NCBI GenBank assembly: GCA_014871385.1
Contig: CM026426.1
Coordinates: 81,015,566 to 81,079,565 of the forward strand
Direction: 5' to 3'
DNA from: Ceratodon purpureus
Taxonomy: Eukaryota; Streptophyta; Bryopsida; Pseudoditrichales; Ditrichaceae
Length of the DNA: 64,000 nucleotides
The translations under genes and the position numbers were made by a program. Within the stretch, counting starts at the first letter, position 1. Each line of letters opens with the position of its first letter. Below are positions 20,864-31,299 of this stretch, one piece after another. The notes below the pieces were generated by a model, which was given only the letters and a program-made list of their open reading frames with translations, made no database searches and was not told the DNA's origin.

Positions 20864-21775
20864 TTTCCAGTGGAGATTCTCCGGGGAGTGGCTGCAAGCT
20901 GGATGGTGGCTGTAATCGGATGATGATCGAAACGAGTATAATTCTCCTTAATGATGTATTCAAGAAGAAGGCAATGAGGGGAACTTGGGAGAGGTCCTTC
21001 AACATTTTAAGTTTTGTGGTTCTAAGATTTTTGGTAATGAAATTTTACTGAGAGCGCCATTTTGTTCAGCATTTTTTGAAGCTGAGCTCGAGGTTTCGAA
21101 AAGATTTTCTGGACACGGAGAAAAGCTTCTCGAGATATAGCGGATGTACCCTAGTATTGTTAGCTTTTTCCCATCGTGATGATGATCCTTTTGCTAATGA
21201 TCACACGAGGATAGCATATAAAGATATAACCAGGATATCTAGTAGCTGCAAGTTTAGTATTTGCTCAGTGACAAATTGTGGTTCAGAACATTCAAATAAA
21301 TTGAAATCCTTTCATCCAATGTGCATCTATGTATTTACCATGTCAAATATAGGAATTTTGTGCATAAATATTCTAGATGATTTCCACCTATACAAAAGCA
21401 TAATTATCAGATTTATAATCAAGACACATGGTTATTCTTTACACGACCACTTGTACTTGAGAAAATCAAAACTTTGCAAATTCCCCAAAATTTCCACATG
21501 GTTAAACATCAAAGTTAGTTGATTTTACCTGAAGGTAAATTAATTTAACCTAAAATAAACTGATTTTACCTTCTAGCTAATATGGATTCAGAAATCCAGC
21601 ATGGCGATGGGATTCAACCACATGTGCTGCAGACGTGTAACTATGTCCTAATTGACAAAAAAAATTGACAAAATTCTGTCAATAGGGTGAGCGAATCAGG
21701 GTCTCCTGATTGACAGAGCAGTTAACAAAATTTTGTCTTATCTTCGTCAATACGGTCACAAAAGTTCTTGTAGTG

Positions 21776-22808
21776 ACGATGTGCCCTCAAACCGAGGTGC
21801 CTCTATATCAACCCCTTTGACGCCTTCCACGCTCCGCATCACTTGTGTGACGGTCATACATGGTTCTTCTATTGGTGATGCACTTCTTGCCTCTATGCCA
21901 GGCTCTATCTCGGGAAATAAGGTTGCAGTGGGGCACTCGTGCAAATTCTATCTGCCATGTACTTCAGCGTGGTTAGCATTGCCACCACGTAATACACTGG
22001 TGAGATTCTGTTGACATCTTAGTCGGTATGTCATGTGGCTCTTCACTGACAGAGGTACGCGTCGGGACATCTACATTGCATCTGGGACTGTCAAAAGTGT
22101 AAGGATTGTTCATGTTAGCTTCCCCACCACTTAGTTCGACTCCTTCGGGAATAATAGTTCTTAGTGTTTCTAAATTGTCTATGGTCGTGACTCTAGCTGT
22201 CAGGCAGTGACTCGCCATAAGTACCGGGTTGAGAAGAGCATGTTTAAGGTGGGCTGCATCACGCCCCGAAATTGTGTCAACCACCTCGTCACTGACCTTT
22301 GCGGCAACGGGCACTTCTGATGCAAGGGACAAACTCACTTGTATTAGGGAAGAGACTGTTGCAATCAAAGGAGGTTCCATCGTCCGAGTTTTTGTTTTGT
22401 TTGTCTAGCAAATGTCGTCTCCAGTGGCACTCTCAAGTTTGCAAGTGAGAGGACTGTCACACAGGTGTCTCGGGATTTCCACGCAGATGCCCACTGCACA
22501 TCCTAGAAGAAGTAGGCGTAGGCGTAGAGGGACGTAGGCGGGTTGCAATTTACTCTCTAATTTTTTGCTTATTCTAGTCTTCGGCTCTTGTGCATCGTAT
22601 GAAATGTGTGCTTCATTGGGATGAGAGGAGGAGAGCAACTGATGACCCACCTCAACATTGCCTCATTCATGACATTGCCATTGGTTGTCATCTTCCTGCC
22701 TTGTTGCAGCCACAATTTTAGCAACAACTCGACGGATGTCATTACAGAGGGATGCCACTTTATTGTTGCAAGAAGGAATGTAAGGTCATGGCACCCATCT
22801 AATGTCAC
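21776..22808 (-). pseudogene. Uncharacterised minus-strand gene, right of the second CACTA element (part 1)
   Basis: Minus-strand reading from about 22.81 kb to 21776. Blocks are VGHQLLSSSHPNEAHISYDA, then KLQPAYVPLRLRLLLLG and, after one stop, EPPLIATVSSLIQVSLSLAS. A frame change near 21.99 kb leads to HECPTATLFPEIEPGIEARS and VDIEAPRFEGTS at the CACTA edge. The frame then continues at 13880 on the far side of the element. I recognise no domain. It is probably a TE-associated or orphan gene. Confidence 0.4.
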
Positions 22809-23508
22809 GTTCCTCTCTTGTGCGCAAAGTGGTCAGCAAAGGTTTCCATTGTTTAGGCCAATGACCTAGCCATTTATCACACCACGTCTAGTCAAACTAG
22901 AACAAGCTCATGGCAGCGTTGTCTTGCAGGGCACAAAATTGTACGTTCCTAACCCACCTCATTGCATCCTGCACAAAGTCATCACCTTCTCCATCTCGGA
23001 TTGCCGTGAATTTTGATTTCAGGCGATGCAGTGCATATTGCCTTCCCTCAAGCCCTCATCTGCAAAGTAGATGTGCCCTTGGTAGGCAAACATTGCTACG
23101 CCCTCATGATCCGCTTTTCCTCTCTACACGCATCAAAGATAATTTCATCCGCCTGTTTGTAGAGAGGACATGCAAGTTGACGAAATGGAGTGTACTCATA
23201 CAAGAAAATAAATCTTCATGATGTAAATAAGGGATACTGGCTCCATTGGACTTGCTCGCTTCTGTAGTAGTTGTTGCCGCACTCCTTGAGACTCAGACAC
23301 TATGGAACAAAACACTATAGTTGTCAAGTACAGCATTACGAATTCAAAAAGGCACAAGCAAACAAGACAACACGCCCACACAAATCGGAGGATTTTCCAT
23401 GAGAGGTGGAGGATGCATGTCAGAGATCTCAATGTCGTGTGTCCATTGTAGAGGCGGAAGGTCCTTCATAACATCCACGTTGTCTATGAGGATTTGCCAA
23501 ATTGAGCA

Positions 23509-24250
23509 CTAATCCCAAACAATTTGTTCAATTGTCCATGCATGCTGCCTTCTGAACTCCGCTATAGCAAGCTTGAGGTCGGCTCTATTCTCCGCTTCGA
23601 CTCTTGTCTTGAACTCAACATTCACCTTTTCATATGTTGCAAAGTCTTTGACCCACTGAACATATGCGCTGAGGGCACTGAGCTCGGGATATGGCTCCTT
23701 CGCGGTCATGTTTGCCACAAGGTTGTCTATGCTTTTTGAAATCCGTTCCCGCATTGCTTCAAGGGGTTTGGCAAATTTTTGTCGGTCTGCAAGTACTAAC
23801 ATGAAAAGTTGGTAAGCACAAAGCTAGGGAAGGTTGTTGTACAAGCTACAAGCAAGCGGAGGATGCATGTTGCATTTATGCACAATCCTGGCTTGGCCTG
23901 TAATACTAATGTCACAAGGTCATTCTATAATCACTTGGTTCTTTGTTAGTGTAACTAACCATTTTAGCAGACCACCACCAAAGGCAGCCCATGAGCAATC
24001 CTTGGAACTCGGCACTTAAAAAGGCCGAATCCCACTTCCGTCCGAAGTCGTCACCTCCGTCACAATCCCATGACCATGGCAGTTCCACAACGTTCGCAAA
24101 TGTGCGCAAGTAATAGAGGCCAGACATGGGTGGTTCTACGAGCAGTGCTGTAGGTTGCAATCTTGAGAGACTATCATTAGATTCAGCTTGTGCCAGCGAC
24201 AAATTGACTCTTTCAAAATCACGGAGGACTTCCTCACGCGCCAATAACAT
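23509..24250 (-). pseudogene. Uncharacterised minus-strand gene (part 2), coiled-coil-like
   Basis: Two open stretches in the same orientation: 24250-23912 (REEVLRDFERVNLSLAQAE, then PPMSGLYYLRTFANVVELPW) and 23802-23509 (KPLEAMRERISKSIDNLVAN, KDFATYEKVNVEFKTRVEAE). The second is charged and helical, likely a coiled coil. They are separated by a non-coding gap that may be an intron. They probably belong with the parts at 21.8-22.8 and 26.0-26.9 kb. Function unknown. Confidence 0.4.
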
Positions 24251-24380
24251 ACGTTCTAGTTTAGGATGGAACGTGGTCGGGTTTGGTCATTCATTGCCGT
24301 CGATCCAATATTGCAACAACCTCGGGTTTGTCGCGAATTCCACTTTCCAGGTAACCATCTTAGAAACCGTTGTGGGAACA

Positions 24381-25642
24381 TGGAAAGTTATTTTTTAGCT
24401 AAATAGTAGTAGAATTAGATTAGGAAAATTGTTTTAGTTTTATGTTTTTAGTTAGATAGCACAAAAGTGATAGTGGTAGATAAGTTATCGCATAGAGCCA
24501 AGTGTGAAAGGGCTAGTAAGATAAAATGATTCAGGATAAGAGTGGCATTTCCACCGGTAACCGGGTTGTGTCTTAAGAAATGGGATCCGGATTGGAGTTT
24601 CCGCATTGGAAGATCCGGATTTGAGATCGAGGTTGGAAGTTCCGGAAATTGTAGATCTGAGATCCGAAATTCATGGAAGGGGTAAGATACCGGGATTTCG
24701 GCGCAACGCCAATGGGCGGTGCTGAAGGTGCGTGAGCGCCTGATTTGAGTTAGGGTTAGAGTTATCATTGTGTTAATAAGGGGGTGAACTTCCAGCTATC
24801 CCTGATCCACTTTCTTTGTTTCTTTTTCCTATGAAGTAAAGCAGCATCTGGAGTTTTGCTCCAAGTGTTGAGTCGAGAGTTTTTTATAGACGTGTGAGTG
24901 AGCTTGAGAGGACCACTTGGAGGGAGGAACTTAGGGGAGTACCCAAATCTATCTTAGGGTCTGGTTCTTGGGTTGGTTCAAGAGCTAATTGAAAGATTGA
25001 TTGTAGTAGGAGTGAAGCCTCACTAGGTGTGTTTGCTTGTATAACTTTCATGTGGGATAGCCGCTGTTAGGTTGAGTACGGTCCTAGAAGATCCAAGGAA
25101 GCGCCAACCGACCTGTCAAGAGTTTCTACAGTATCTCAAAGGAGTAGACAACAAGTGGTACAAATTGCCTAGTTATGTGGTCACCAAACTCCCATCCAAA
25201 ACCGGATCCAGATCGGTTATACGGAAGGAACCGGATCCAGATAGATTCATCGTTGTAGTATTGGTAGGATTGTTGGGATTTCCAGCGTGACCTGCTAGAC
25301 GGGAATGTCAACCCGGAATAGTTGTGAGGACGTAACTCCACCCTTTGTGTTTGTTGTTGTTTTGTTGTTTTGATAGTAGTACTACTGCCACTCAAATCTC
25401 TAGAAGGGTAGGAGTCATCCTTCTTAAATACCAAACGGCATCCTCTGATATAGAGGTTAAACTTCAATTTTGTGTTAGCTTGTTGTGAACTAGATCTGGA
25501 TTGGAAGATCCGGATTGAAACCGGATCGGGCAAGGAAAGGATCCGGATTTGACTTTCCGGAAAAATAGGTAGGGGGGAGTTTAAACCTTTAGTTTTGCTT
25601 ACCTTTTGGGTTGTTTGATACCTCCACTAGATTCACTTTCCA
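24381..25642. repeat. LTR-like insertion with GGATCCGGAT motifs
   Basis: The segment is bounded by TGGAAAGT (24381-24388) and its inverse ACTTTCCA (25635-25642). It contains at least six copies, in both orientations, of GATCCGGAT or close variants (24583, 24611, about 25202, about 25231, about 25520, about 25545). A polypurine-like AGGTAGGGGGGAG lies near 25567. It interrupts coding-like sequence of the minus-strand gene. I did not find a matching 5-bp target duplication, so the boundaries are uncertain; it could be a solo LTR or another repeat. Confidence 0.35.
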
Positions 25643-25739
25643 ATGCTCAATTCAAAAAATCCCAGGAACAATACATGAGCCAATCCCAGGGTGTTTTATC
25701 ACTTTTAATTACCTAAAGGGAATATTTTGTACAAACTAT

Positions 25740-26970
25740 GTTTTGACAACCGCTTCTTCTACAGTTTTGTTTTGCGCAAGCACCTTCGTAGTGTCACGGG
25801 CCATGGCTCTTTGGTTCTAATCACTGAAACTCACCATCACTCCCTCAAGCTTCATTCCTGTGGCGTACTCTGCTGCATAATGGTCGGTCTGGCACTCTTC
25901 CTTGCTAGCGGCAAGGAGGTCTCCAATCTTGTCTCTTTGGACGATGAATGCCCTCACTAATGCGCTAGTTATCCCGTCCACTTCACGTCCCTTTGGTTTG
26001 CAGAAGGGACTGTGTCCATCCGAGCACCTCCAGTACTGCCACTTCTCTTGCTCCTTTTAGGAAGCTTTAGCTTTATCGTTCCCCCACCTGACCTCGTTGT
26101 TTCCTAGGCGATCGTGGTGACATTGATATTTGTTATTCTAGAGGGGAGTGGCCTCCTCCTGCCCATGTAGTCATCGACACGCATCGACAACGGGAGCGAG
26201 ACCCAAGCTAGAGTATTAAGACCTTCACATTCAAAGTTTCATGTTTGCCGCGACAAGGTGCATGGTGGAACCGTCTCCCGCTCTTTGAGTCAACGCTCAA
26301 CCACAAAATCCGTAGGTGCACTATCGAATTCTAATAACACATCACATTGACCTCTCTTAGATCTCCGCAGCGGTTCCTTTAGATCTTCAGAGTCGTTTCC
26401 ACTTGCTCTCTTCCCCTTCAACACCTCTCGACTAACACCCGGATTCAAGATATTCTTTGCCTTAGGGTCTAACTACGTCAATTGCGTCCTACGCTGTGTC
26501 TCTTTCCGCCGCAGCACAACTTTGGCGCAACATTTACCTGCCCTCCCAATGGCCTAAGGCCTTTTCCGAAGGAGGTGCTAGTCTACATAAAATATCACCT
26601 TCGGGTGAAACAACAGGCTTTGACCGCAAAGTTGGTACTCCTGTGACACTGCCTTGCTTCTTTGTAGCAAAAGCGCCGAGATGGACACTATCACAAAAAG
26701 CAATGTCTACATCATGAAGATCTCTCCCTTCTAGAATCCACATCCTCTTCAAGATGGTACTCTTTTCTAAAATATCCGTGGGCTTGGAAGAAATTGTGAC
26801 TCCCTTGACCATACCTTGCACCATCTTTCCTTGTCTTGGTAAGAAATATGGGTATAGAAGTAATAGAGCCTGCCTCTTGTCGGGGTACTTTGCTTCTAGA
26901 CATCCCTCTTTGTACTTGTGCTATTTCAGCGTGAGCTTACAGTTGCTGACGACATCTTTGCCGCAATAAA
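25740..26970 (-). pseudogene. Uncharacterised minus-strand gene (part 3, N-terminal side)
   Basis: Minus-strand coding-like blocks: 26824-26534 (VQGMVKGVTISSKPTDILEK, RDLHDVDIAFCDSVHLG) and about 25990-25740 (ALVRAFIVQRDKIGDLLAAS, YAAEYATGMKLEGVMVSFSD). Stops lie between. The second block is helical and charged. No family recognised. The gene probably began upstream near 27 kb and ran to 13 kb before the CACTA and LTR-like insertions. Confidence 0.35.
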
Positions 26971-29150
26971 TGCAGACAAAGTACTTTCAAATAGCACTTG
27001 GCTTCTTATCCCCTTTGCACTTAGTTGCAAATTTGAGCATGAGTTCCTTCACCTTACGCTCGTTTGGGTGCTCCACATTGTAAAAACATTTGTATATCTT
27101 CACCGGCAGTGTCACGGACTCCGTCTCTGCCATCCCTCCATCCTTGCAACGCACCATCTACGCTACCACTCTGAGGCAAAAATAAGAATTATTGATATAT
27201 GTTAAGTTGTCACATTTTAATTATAGTATTTGCAGAAACATTGGTACAACAAGATATCAAAGAATTAAGTGTGTCCGGAAGTAAAGCACAATGCTGTTAA
27301 TCCGTCATCAGAGTAAAATTTTACGTATGATAGTGTCACAAATATTAATGATCATTGCAATGCATGCATTGTTTCCATATGCCCTCCTAAATATAGAGAC
27401 TTGAAAGAAACAAAGCTCACTACTACCGTCAAGCACACCGTTATAGACCTAGAATAGAATTGCACGTATTCAGGCATCGTGTTACAATATACTCTTTTAA
27501 TCATGTACTGACTTGTCCTTCAAGAAGACGTAGCACAATGGCAAGACCCCGACTGAGTGTTGAGATATCAAAAGACCTAGAGTAGCAAGCAAGAGGATCA
27601 GTGTCTTTCCCGATTGTTGGTAGGTAGAATGCGCGACCTAAATTCTCCTCCACAGAATGACCCCTTTCCATTCTTTGATGTTGTTTCTAAAATTTCAACT
27701 AATGAAAAAACCTAAGGTGCATAGCGAGGTTGTCTCCCACTTTAATCAAGAAGGCAGTCATCAAATTGTAAAAGATGATGAAATCCCTACTGCTCGCAAT
27801 AGAAGTGCTTTTCTCAAACCCTATTGCAACAACCCACATAACCTTCTTTTTGATAAAACATCACAATGCTCTATGAGTAAGTATTTTAAAACGTCGCAAA
27901 CCTAACGGTTTGCGACCTCAAAACTCCTAATCCCATTTCAGATGGAGATCATCTAGCACAGTAGTTTCAATATCTTACTATGTCGTGAAGTACGCGTTCG
28001 TGCCGAATACCAGGTCCCGCCCTCATGAATACGCACACCAATCGTAGACTAAAAGTGCAGCATGTGCTACACATCACTTGAAGTGGCTTCTCGCAACCCA
28101 AATCAACAATGCCTTCCTCATATTCCCCGCCTCAGGTCTTGATGTCCATATCTGCAGTAAAATTCAAAATGGATTGTTGCTAATACCACGCAATCTCCTC
28201 TCACAAAAAATCATTGATTTTTGCTCTGTGGCGTTCTTCTTCATGGACTCGCAAAACACTGCATAGCAAATACCCAACTTTTATGTCACAATGGCCACAG
28301 CTTGATGACGTGGCCTTCTGTGTACGCAAACCCATGGGCCCCCAAATCAACTAGACACTAGAATACAAAGTTTTCATGTTCCAAATTAATATTGTAAATG
28401 TGACCTTTTCTAGAATTCCGTGAATTGTTGTCTGTGACTTGCAACACCTTGGAAGCACTACACCATTCTATACACAATGTAGATATATAGGGGCATTCAA
28501 ACGGTGAATATATAAAAAAGGATGAAACGTGTAGTTCTAGGGGCAAGTGATGGGAGCAGAAAAAGTGAATCCATGTAGGCAGTCACAGTGGAGGAGGGGG
28601 AGAAGTCCCTCCAAAACACATCACCACATGGCACAACCACATTCAAACTAAATAAATTCAAAGGATGGGACTATACTTTGAATGAGGAGGGGGTGCTTCT
28701 ACAAGTGCATTCAAAGACCTGTGGAATCCAACGAGAACATGCAATAATGGGGCAAGAGATAGAGATCCTTGTAGCCTCCAAAATCAATTTACAATCAACC
28801 TTGACAAAGCTAGGATTCTAAGAAGTCATTACATTCTTACAATTACAAGTGCCACAGTAGTGAAGGTGGCCGGCACTTCCAAAAAATGCCGGCATGAGCA
28901 CAAGAATGTAAAAATAGCAAGCAATGCAAGAGAAAGTGAATATTGTATTCTCAAATTCAAAGACCACAATGGGGCGGCACCATCACTGCAATTACAGAGG
29001 AGATAGGTGACGGGGGTCCTCCAACAACTACTTCACAAGACATGTCAAAAATTCACTAAAGCAGATCTGAAATGAGACCTTCCGCGTTGATTTTGGAGAG
29101 AGGGTGTTTGGTGCAGTGAGCGGGGCCGAGGGAGAGTGCAATCAGGGTGC
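26971..29150. other. No supported gene
   Basis: Short open stretches occur on both strands but none has family features. A 7-bp hairpin GCCGGCA...TGCCGGC lies near 28868-28893. The stretch may include the upstream end of the minus-strand gene. I see no LTR or TIR ends here. Confidence 0.35.
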
Positions 29151-29169
29151 ACTAGAGGTCGAGCATACA

Positions 29170-29949
29170 CAAGGGTGACAAAGCTAATCGGGCGAGGGAG
29201 AGGGAGGATCCGAGAGGGAGAGGGAGAATCCGGGAGGCAGAGAAAGGAGCAGGGGAAAACATGTTGAGTGGGCGAGGAGATTTGGAGTTTGGGAAGGTGG
29301 AGCTAACTGAGAGAGGTGGGGGATTTGGACAGTGAGGAGGGAGCCGTTCAGGGAGTGAGGAATGGTTCGGGGAGGGAGAAGGGGATTCAGGGAAGTAGAA
29401 GTGAAGTTAGAAAAAAATACAGGGAGGGGTTGGGAGATTTGGAGAGGAAGGGGAGCAGTGGAGCAAGGTAGAGGGTGAGGTGCATTCAGAGAGGTAGAGG
29501 GAGAGCTGACTGAAAAAACAAGGAAAAAAAGGGAGAATCTGAGAGGGAGGGTGAGCGGGGGAGCAAGGCACATGATATAGTTGAATTTGGGGAGGAGGAG
29601 GGTGAGTGAACAAATTAAAATCAGGGAGGGCAGAGGGAGATTTCGAGAGGGCCGGTGAGCAGAGGAGCAGGGCAGTGGGCAAGGGGGGGTTCGAGGAGTG
29701 ACCAAGTGGAATCAGGCTGCAAAACAGGGAGTTAGGCGAGGTGCGGAGAGAGAGGGGTTGATTGAGAGACTGAGATTTGGGGAGGGAGGGGCTGATTGAG
29801 GAGCTGAAGAGTGACAAAAGAGGATTCAGGAAGGGAGGAGGAGGAGCTATTCCTGAGAGCAAGAGATCAGCCTGATTCGGAGAGGGGGAGTGTATGCTGT
29901 AGATCTGCATCACATCAAACAATAGGAGAGTTAGAACTTTGGGAGGCGA
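29170..29949 (+). repeat. GA-rich (purine) tract of about 0.8 kb
   Basis: The plus strand is very purine-rich for nearly 800 bases, with recurring GGGAGAGGGAGAATC, GGGAGGG and GAGGAG words, and few pyrimidines in long stretches. Open frames on the opposite strand are Pro/Ser/Leu-rich artefacts of this bias. It directly precedes the Arg/Gly-rich ORF at 29950 and may be its 5' leader. Such tracts can form triplex DNA; that is inference. Confidence 0.65.
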
Positions 29950-30582
29950 ATGGGATATGCACCAAGTCGCTACGGGTTTCCACCACCACCAGAGCCACTA
30001 GAAGATCTAAGTGAGCATGCAGTAGCAATAGCACATTGGCTCATAGAGGAACAAAACGCTAGTGAGTATCAAACGTCTTTGGTGTTGGAACTTGAGCAAG
30101 AGAGATTCGGGCAGCACAAGGCCGCAAGGTGGGGGTTGGAAGAGAGGTGGGCGAGGGCACCTCAGGAGAGGTTGTTGGTGCAATTAGCTTTGGAGTGGCC
30201 AACGACAAGGGCAAAAGTTCAGCCAACGGGATCGCATCCAACTATGACAATCGGGGTCGAGGGGAGAGATACGAGTGGAGTGGTAGTGGGTAGCGGAAAA
30301 GGACGGAGAGGTCGTGGGCCGGGAAGAGGGAGAGCTTTGGACGAGGGCGAGGGGACCACTTGTGAGACGCTGTCAATGAAGGGGCGGGGAAGTCGGGGTG
30401 GGCAGGGATCTCGTAGGGGACATGGACCGCATGGGCGGGGCCGGGGGAGTGAAGAGAGTGGACGGGGCCGGGGGAGGGGAGCGGTTGGGGCAGTGAGGGG
30501 AAGGGGAGCGGTTTGCCCAAAGAGGCCAAAAAAAATTGTTGCAGGATCTATTGAATATTGGTTTCGACATAAACATGGGTAA
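29950..30582 (+). pseudogene. Arg/Gly-rich N-terminal part of a piggyBac-type transposase gene
   Basis: A 210-residue open frame. It starts with a Pro-rich patch (RYGFPPPPEPLEDLSEHAVA), continues with a charged region, and then becomes an RG/RGRG-rich disordered tail (residues about 105-190). It ends in CPKRPKKIVAGSIEYW. It stops 6 bases before the next frame, which opens with the piggyBac domain, so a one-step frame change joins them. Disordered N-termini are common in piggyBac proteins; the RG content is unusual. It could be a fused unrelated ORF. Confidence 0.4.
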
Positions 30583-30587
30583 CAGAA

Positions 30588-30872
30588 GTGGATTCCTACA
30601 GTTATGATACAGACTCATTTTCAGAACCAGAGCCAGGGCTGAAGGTAGATTTTAACAAGGTGCCATCACCTTTAGGTCTATTGCATAGGTTTTTTCCAAT
30701 GTCTACACTGAAGACCATAGCAAAGGAAACCAACTGTTATGCATCAAAGGTTATCAATGATGATGGTAGCACTAGAGGTGGGGCAAAATGGATGTCCGAG
30801 ATCCATAGGGACTTAGAGGGTTACCTATCCATTTGCATGTTTATGAGCCTCCAGCGTTTACCTAATCTTTGA
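30588..30872 (+). pseudogene. piggyBac-type transposase, start of the DDE_Tnp_1_7 domain (truncated)
   Basis: The 94-residue stretch carries the entry to a piggyBac (PGBD) transposase domain: FNKVPSPLGLLHRFFP, STLKTIAKETNCYASK, GGAKWMSEIHRDLEGYLSIC and MSLQRLPNL. The pattern FxxxxSPxxLFxRFFP, ETNxYA, W...ELxxYLxIxxxMxLxxLPxxxDYW is known for the family. A one-base shift after LPNL gives DYI, the DYW equivalent. The catalytic Asp residues come later in the domain and are not found, so the gene is truncated. piggyBac is uncommon in land plants. Confidence 0.65.
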
Positions 30873-30881
30873 TTATATTCA

Positions 30882-31283
30882 TCACGTAACCAAGTTCCGT
30901 ATCACTGTTACGTTGTCTCCCTCGTAGTTTTTCCCCTCTACTTGTTCTTTGTATTTGTCAACTTTTTCTTCCCCTTCTTCTTCACTGCAACCATCTTCTA
31001 TGACAACATTGTCGTTTCGTTCAAAGATGGATAAAGGTTTATCAATCATGGTTGGATCGTACATCTCGTCGTCTTCGTCACAAGGTTGGAAATTGTGACC
31101 GCCGTCATGTCTTATGACATTTTCTTTTCTTTGATCTTCGAATTTTGGCGAGACGTCTTCATTGAACATTGATTTGTCTACCTTGTATTCGTCTGAACCT
31201 TTATTACATTCTAAAGAAACCCATGGCCCCCATTTCAGCGCATAAATTTCAACAGAAAAAAATAAAAATAAAAACATTGACAA
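30882..31283 (-). CDS. Acidic minus-strand ORF, function unknown
   Basis: A 133-residue frame starting at 31283 (minus). It begins with a hydrophobic MSMFLFLFFSVEIYALKWG that could be a signal peptide or chance, and then becomes very acidic: FQPCDEDDEMYDPTMIDKP and EDGCSEEEGEEKVDKYKEQV. It ends just downstream of the piggyBac fragment, on the opposite strand. I recognise no family. Composition and length make a real coding piece plausible; a chance ORF is possible. Confidence 0.25.
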   Translation of the reverse strand: MSMFLFLFFSVEIYALKWGPWVSLECNKGSDEYKVDKSMFNEDVSPKFEDQRKENVIRHDGGHNFQPCDEDDEMYDPTMIDKPLSIFERNDNVVIEDGCSEEEGEEKVDKYKEQVEGKNYEGDNVTVIRNLVT

Positions 31284-31299
31284 TGTAACTCAGCAGAAG

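Larger units (their letters stand above)
17696..21064 (-). mobile_element. 5'-truncated LINE (L1-like non-LTR retrotransposon), minus strand
   Basis: The element reads on the minus strand. Its 3' end is an A/T-rich tail of A runs broken by T (17696-17720 on plus is T-rich). The target duplication TTCAGCATTTT flanks it (17685-17695 and 21065-21075). At the 5' end the sequence enters in the end of the AP-endonuclease domain (YTRFDHHPITATI, near 20910-20940), so the upstream part is missing. Next comes the linker (20863-20519), then the RT motif KSPRPDG near 20190 preceded by a TGA, then RT at 19850-19521. The RT reads LDFSKAYDSVR and RRGVRQGCPLAPYLFL. The active site is at 19520-19560 as QNADDAT, so Tyr is Asn. 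The tail holds a zf-RVT zinc-binding block. It is dead. Confidence 0.93.
13884..21775. mobile_element. Gene-fragment-carrying CACTA transposon (Pack-CACTA type), with a nested LINE
   Basis: The left end is CACTACAAGAAGAACTATG (13884). The right end, on the complement, is CACTACAAGAACTTTTG (ending at 21775). They share CACTACAAGAA, and the next bases align with a 3-base gap. Flanks are ACA (13881-13883) and ACG (21776-21778), matching at two of three positions, so the target duplication is imperfect. TTGTCAA/TTGACAA words cluster near both ends in opposite orientation (about 13970-14020 and 21655-21745), as CACTA subterminal repeats do. It encodes no transposase. Inside are exons of CIPK, a WD40-type gene and CCT epsilon, all on the plus strand, and a LINE. 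Without the LINE it is about 4.5 kb. Confidence 0.8.

Noticed and set aside
20480-20923. 147-residue plus-strand open frame
   Set aside because: It lies antisense to the LINE endonuclease end and linker, whose minus-strand reading has clear family motifs. GC-rich sequence keeps the other strand open.
29184-29922. Two minus-strand Pro/Ser/Leu-rich open frames of about 170 residues
   Set aside because: They are the complement of a purine-rich tract, which naturally lacks stop codons in the pyrimidine strand; no domain pattern.
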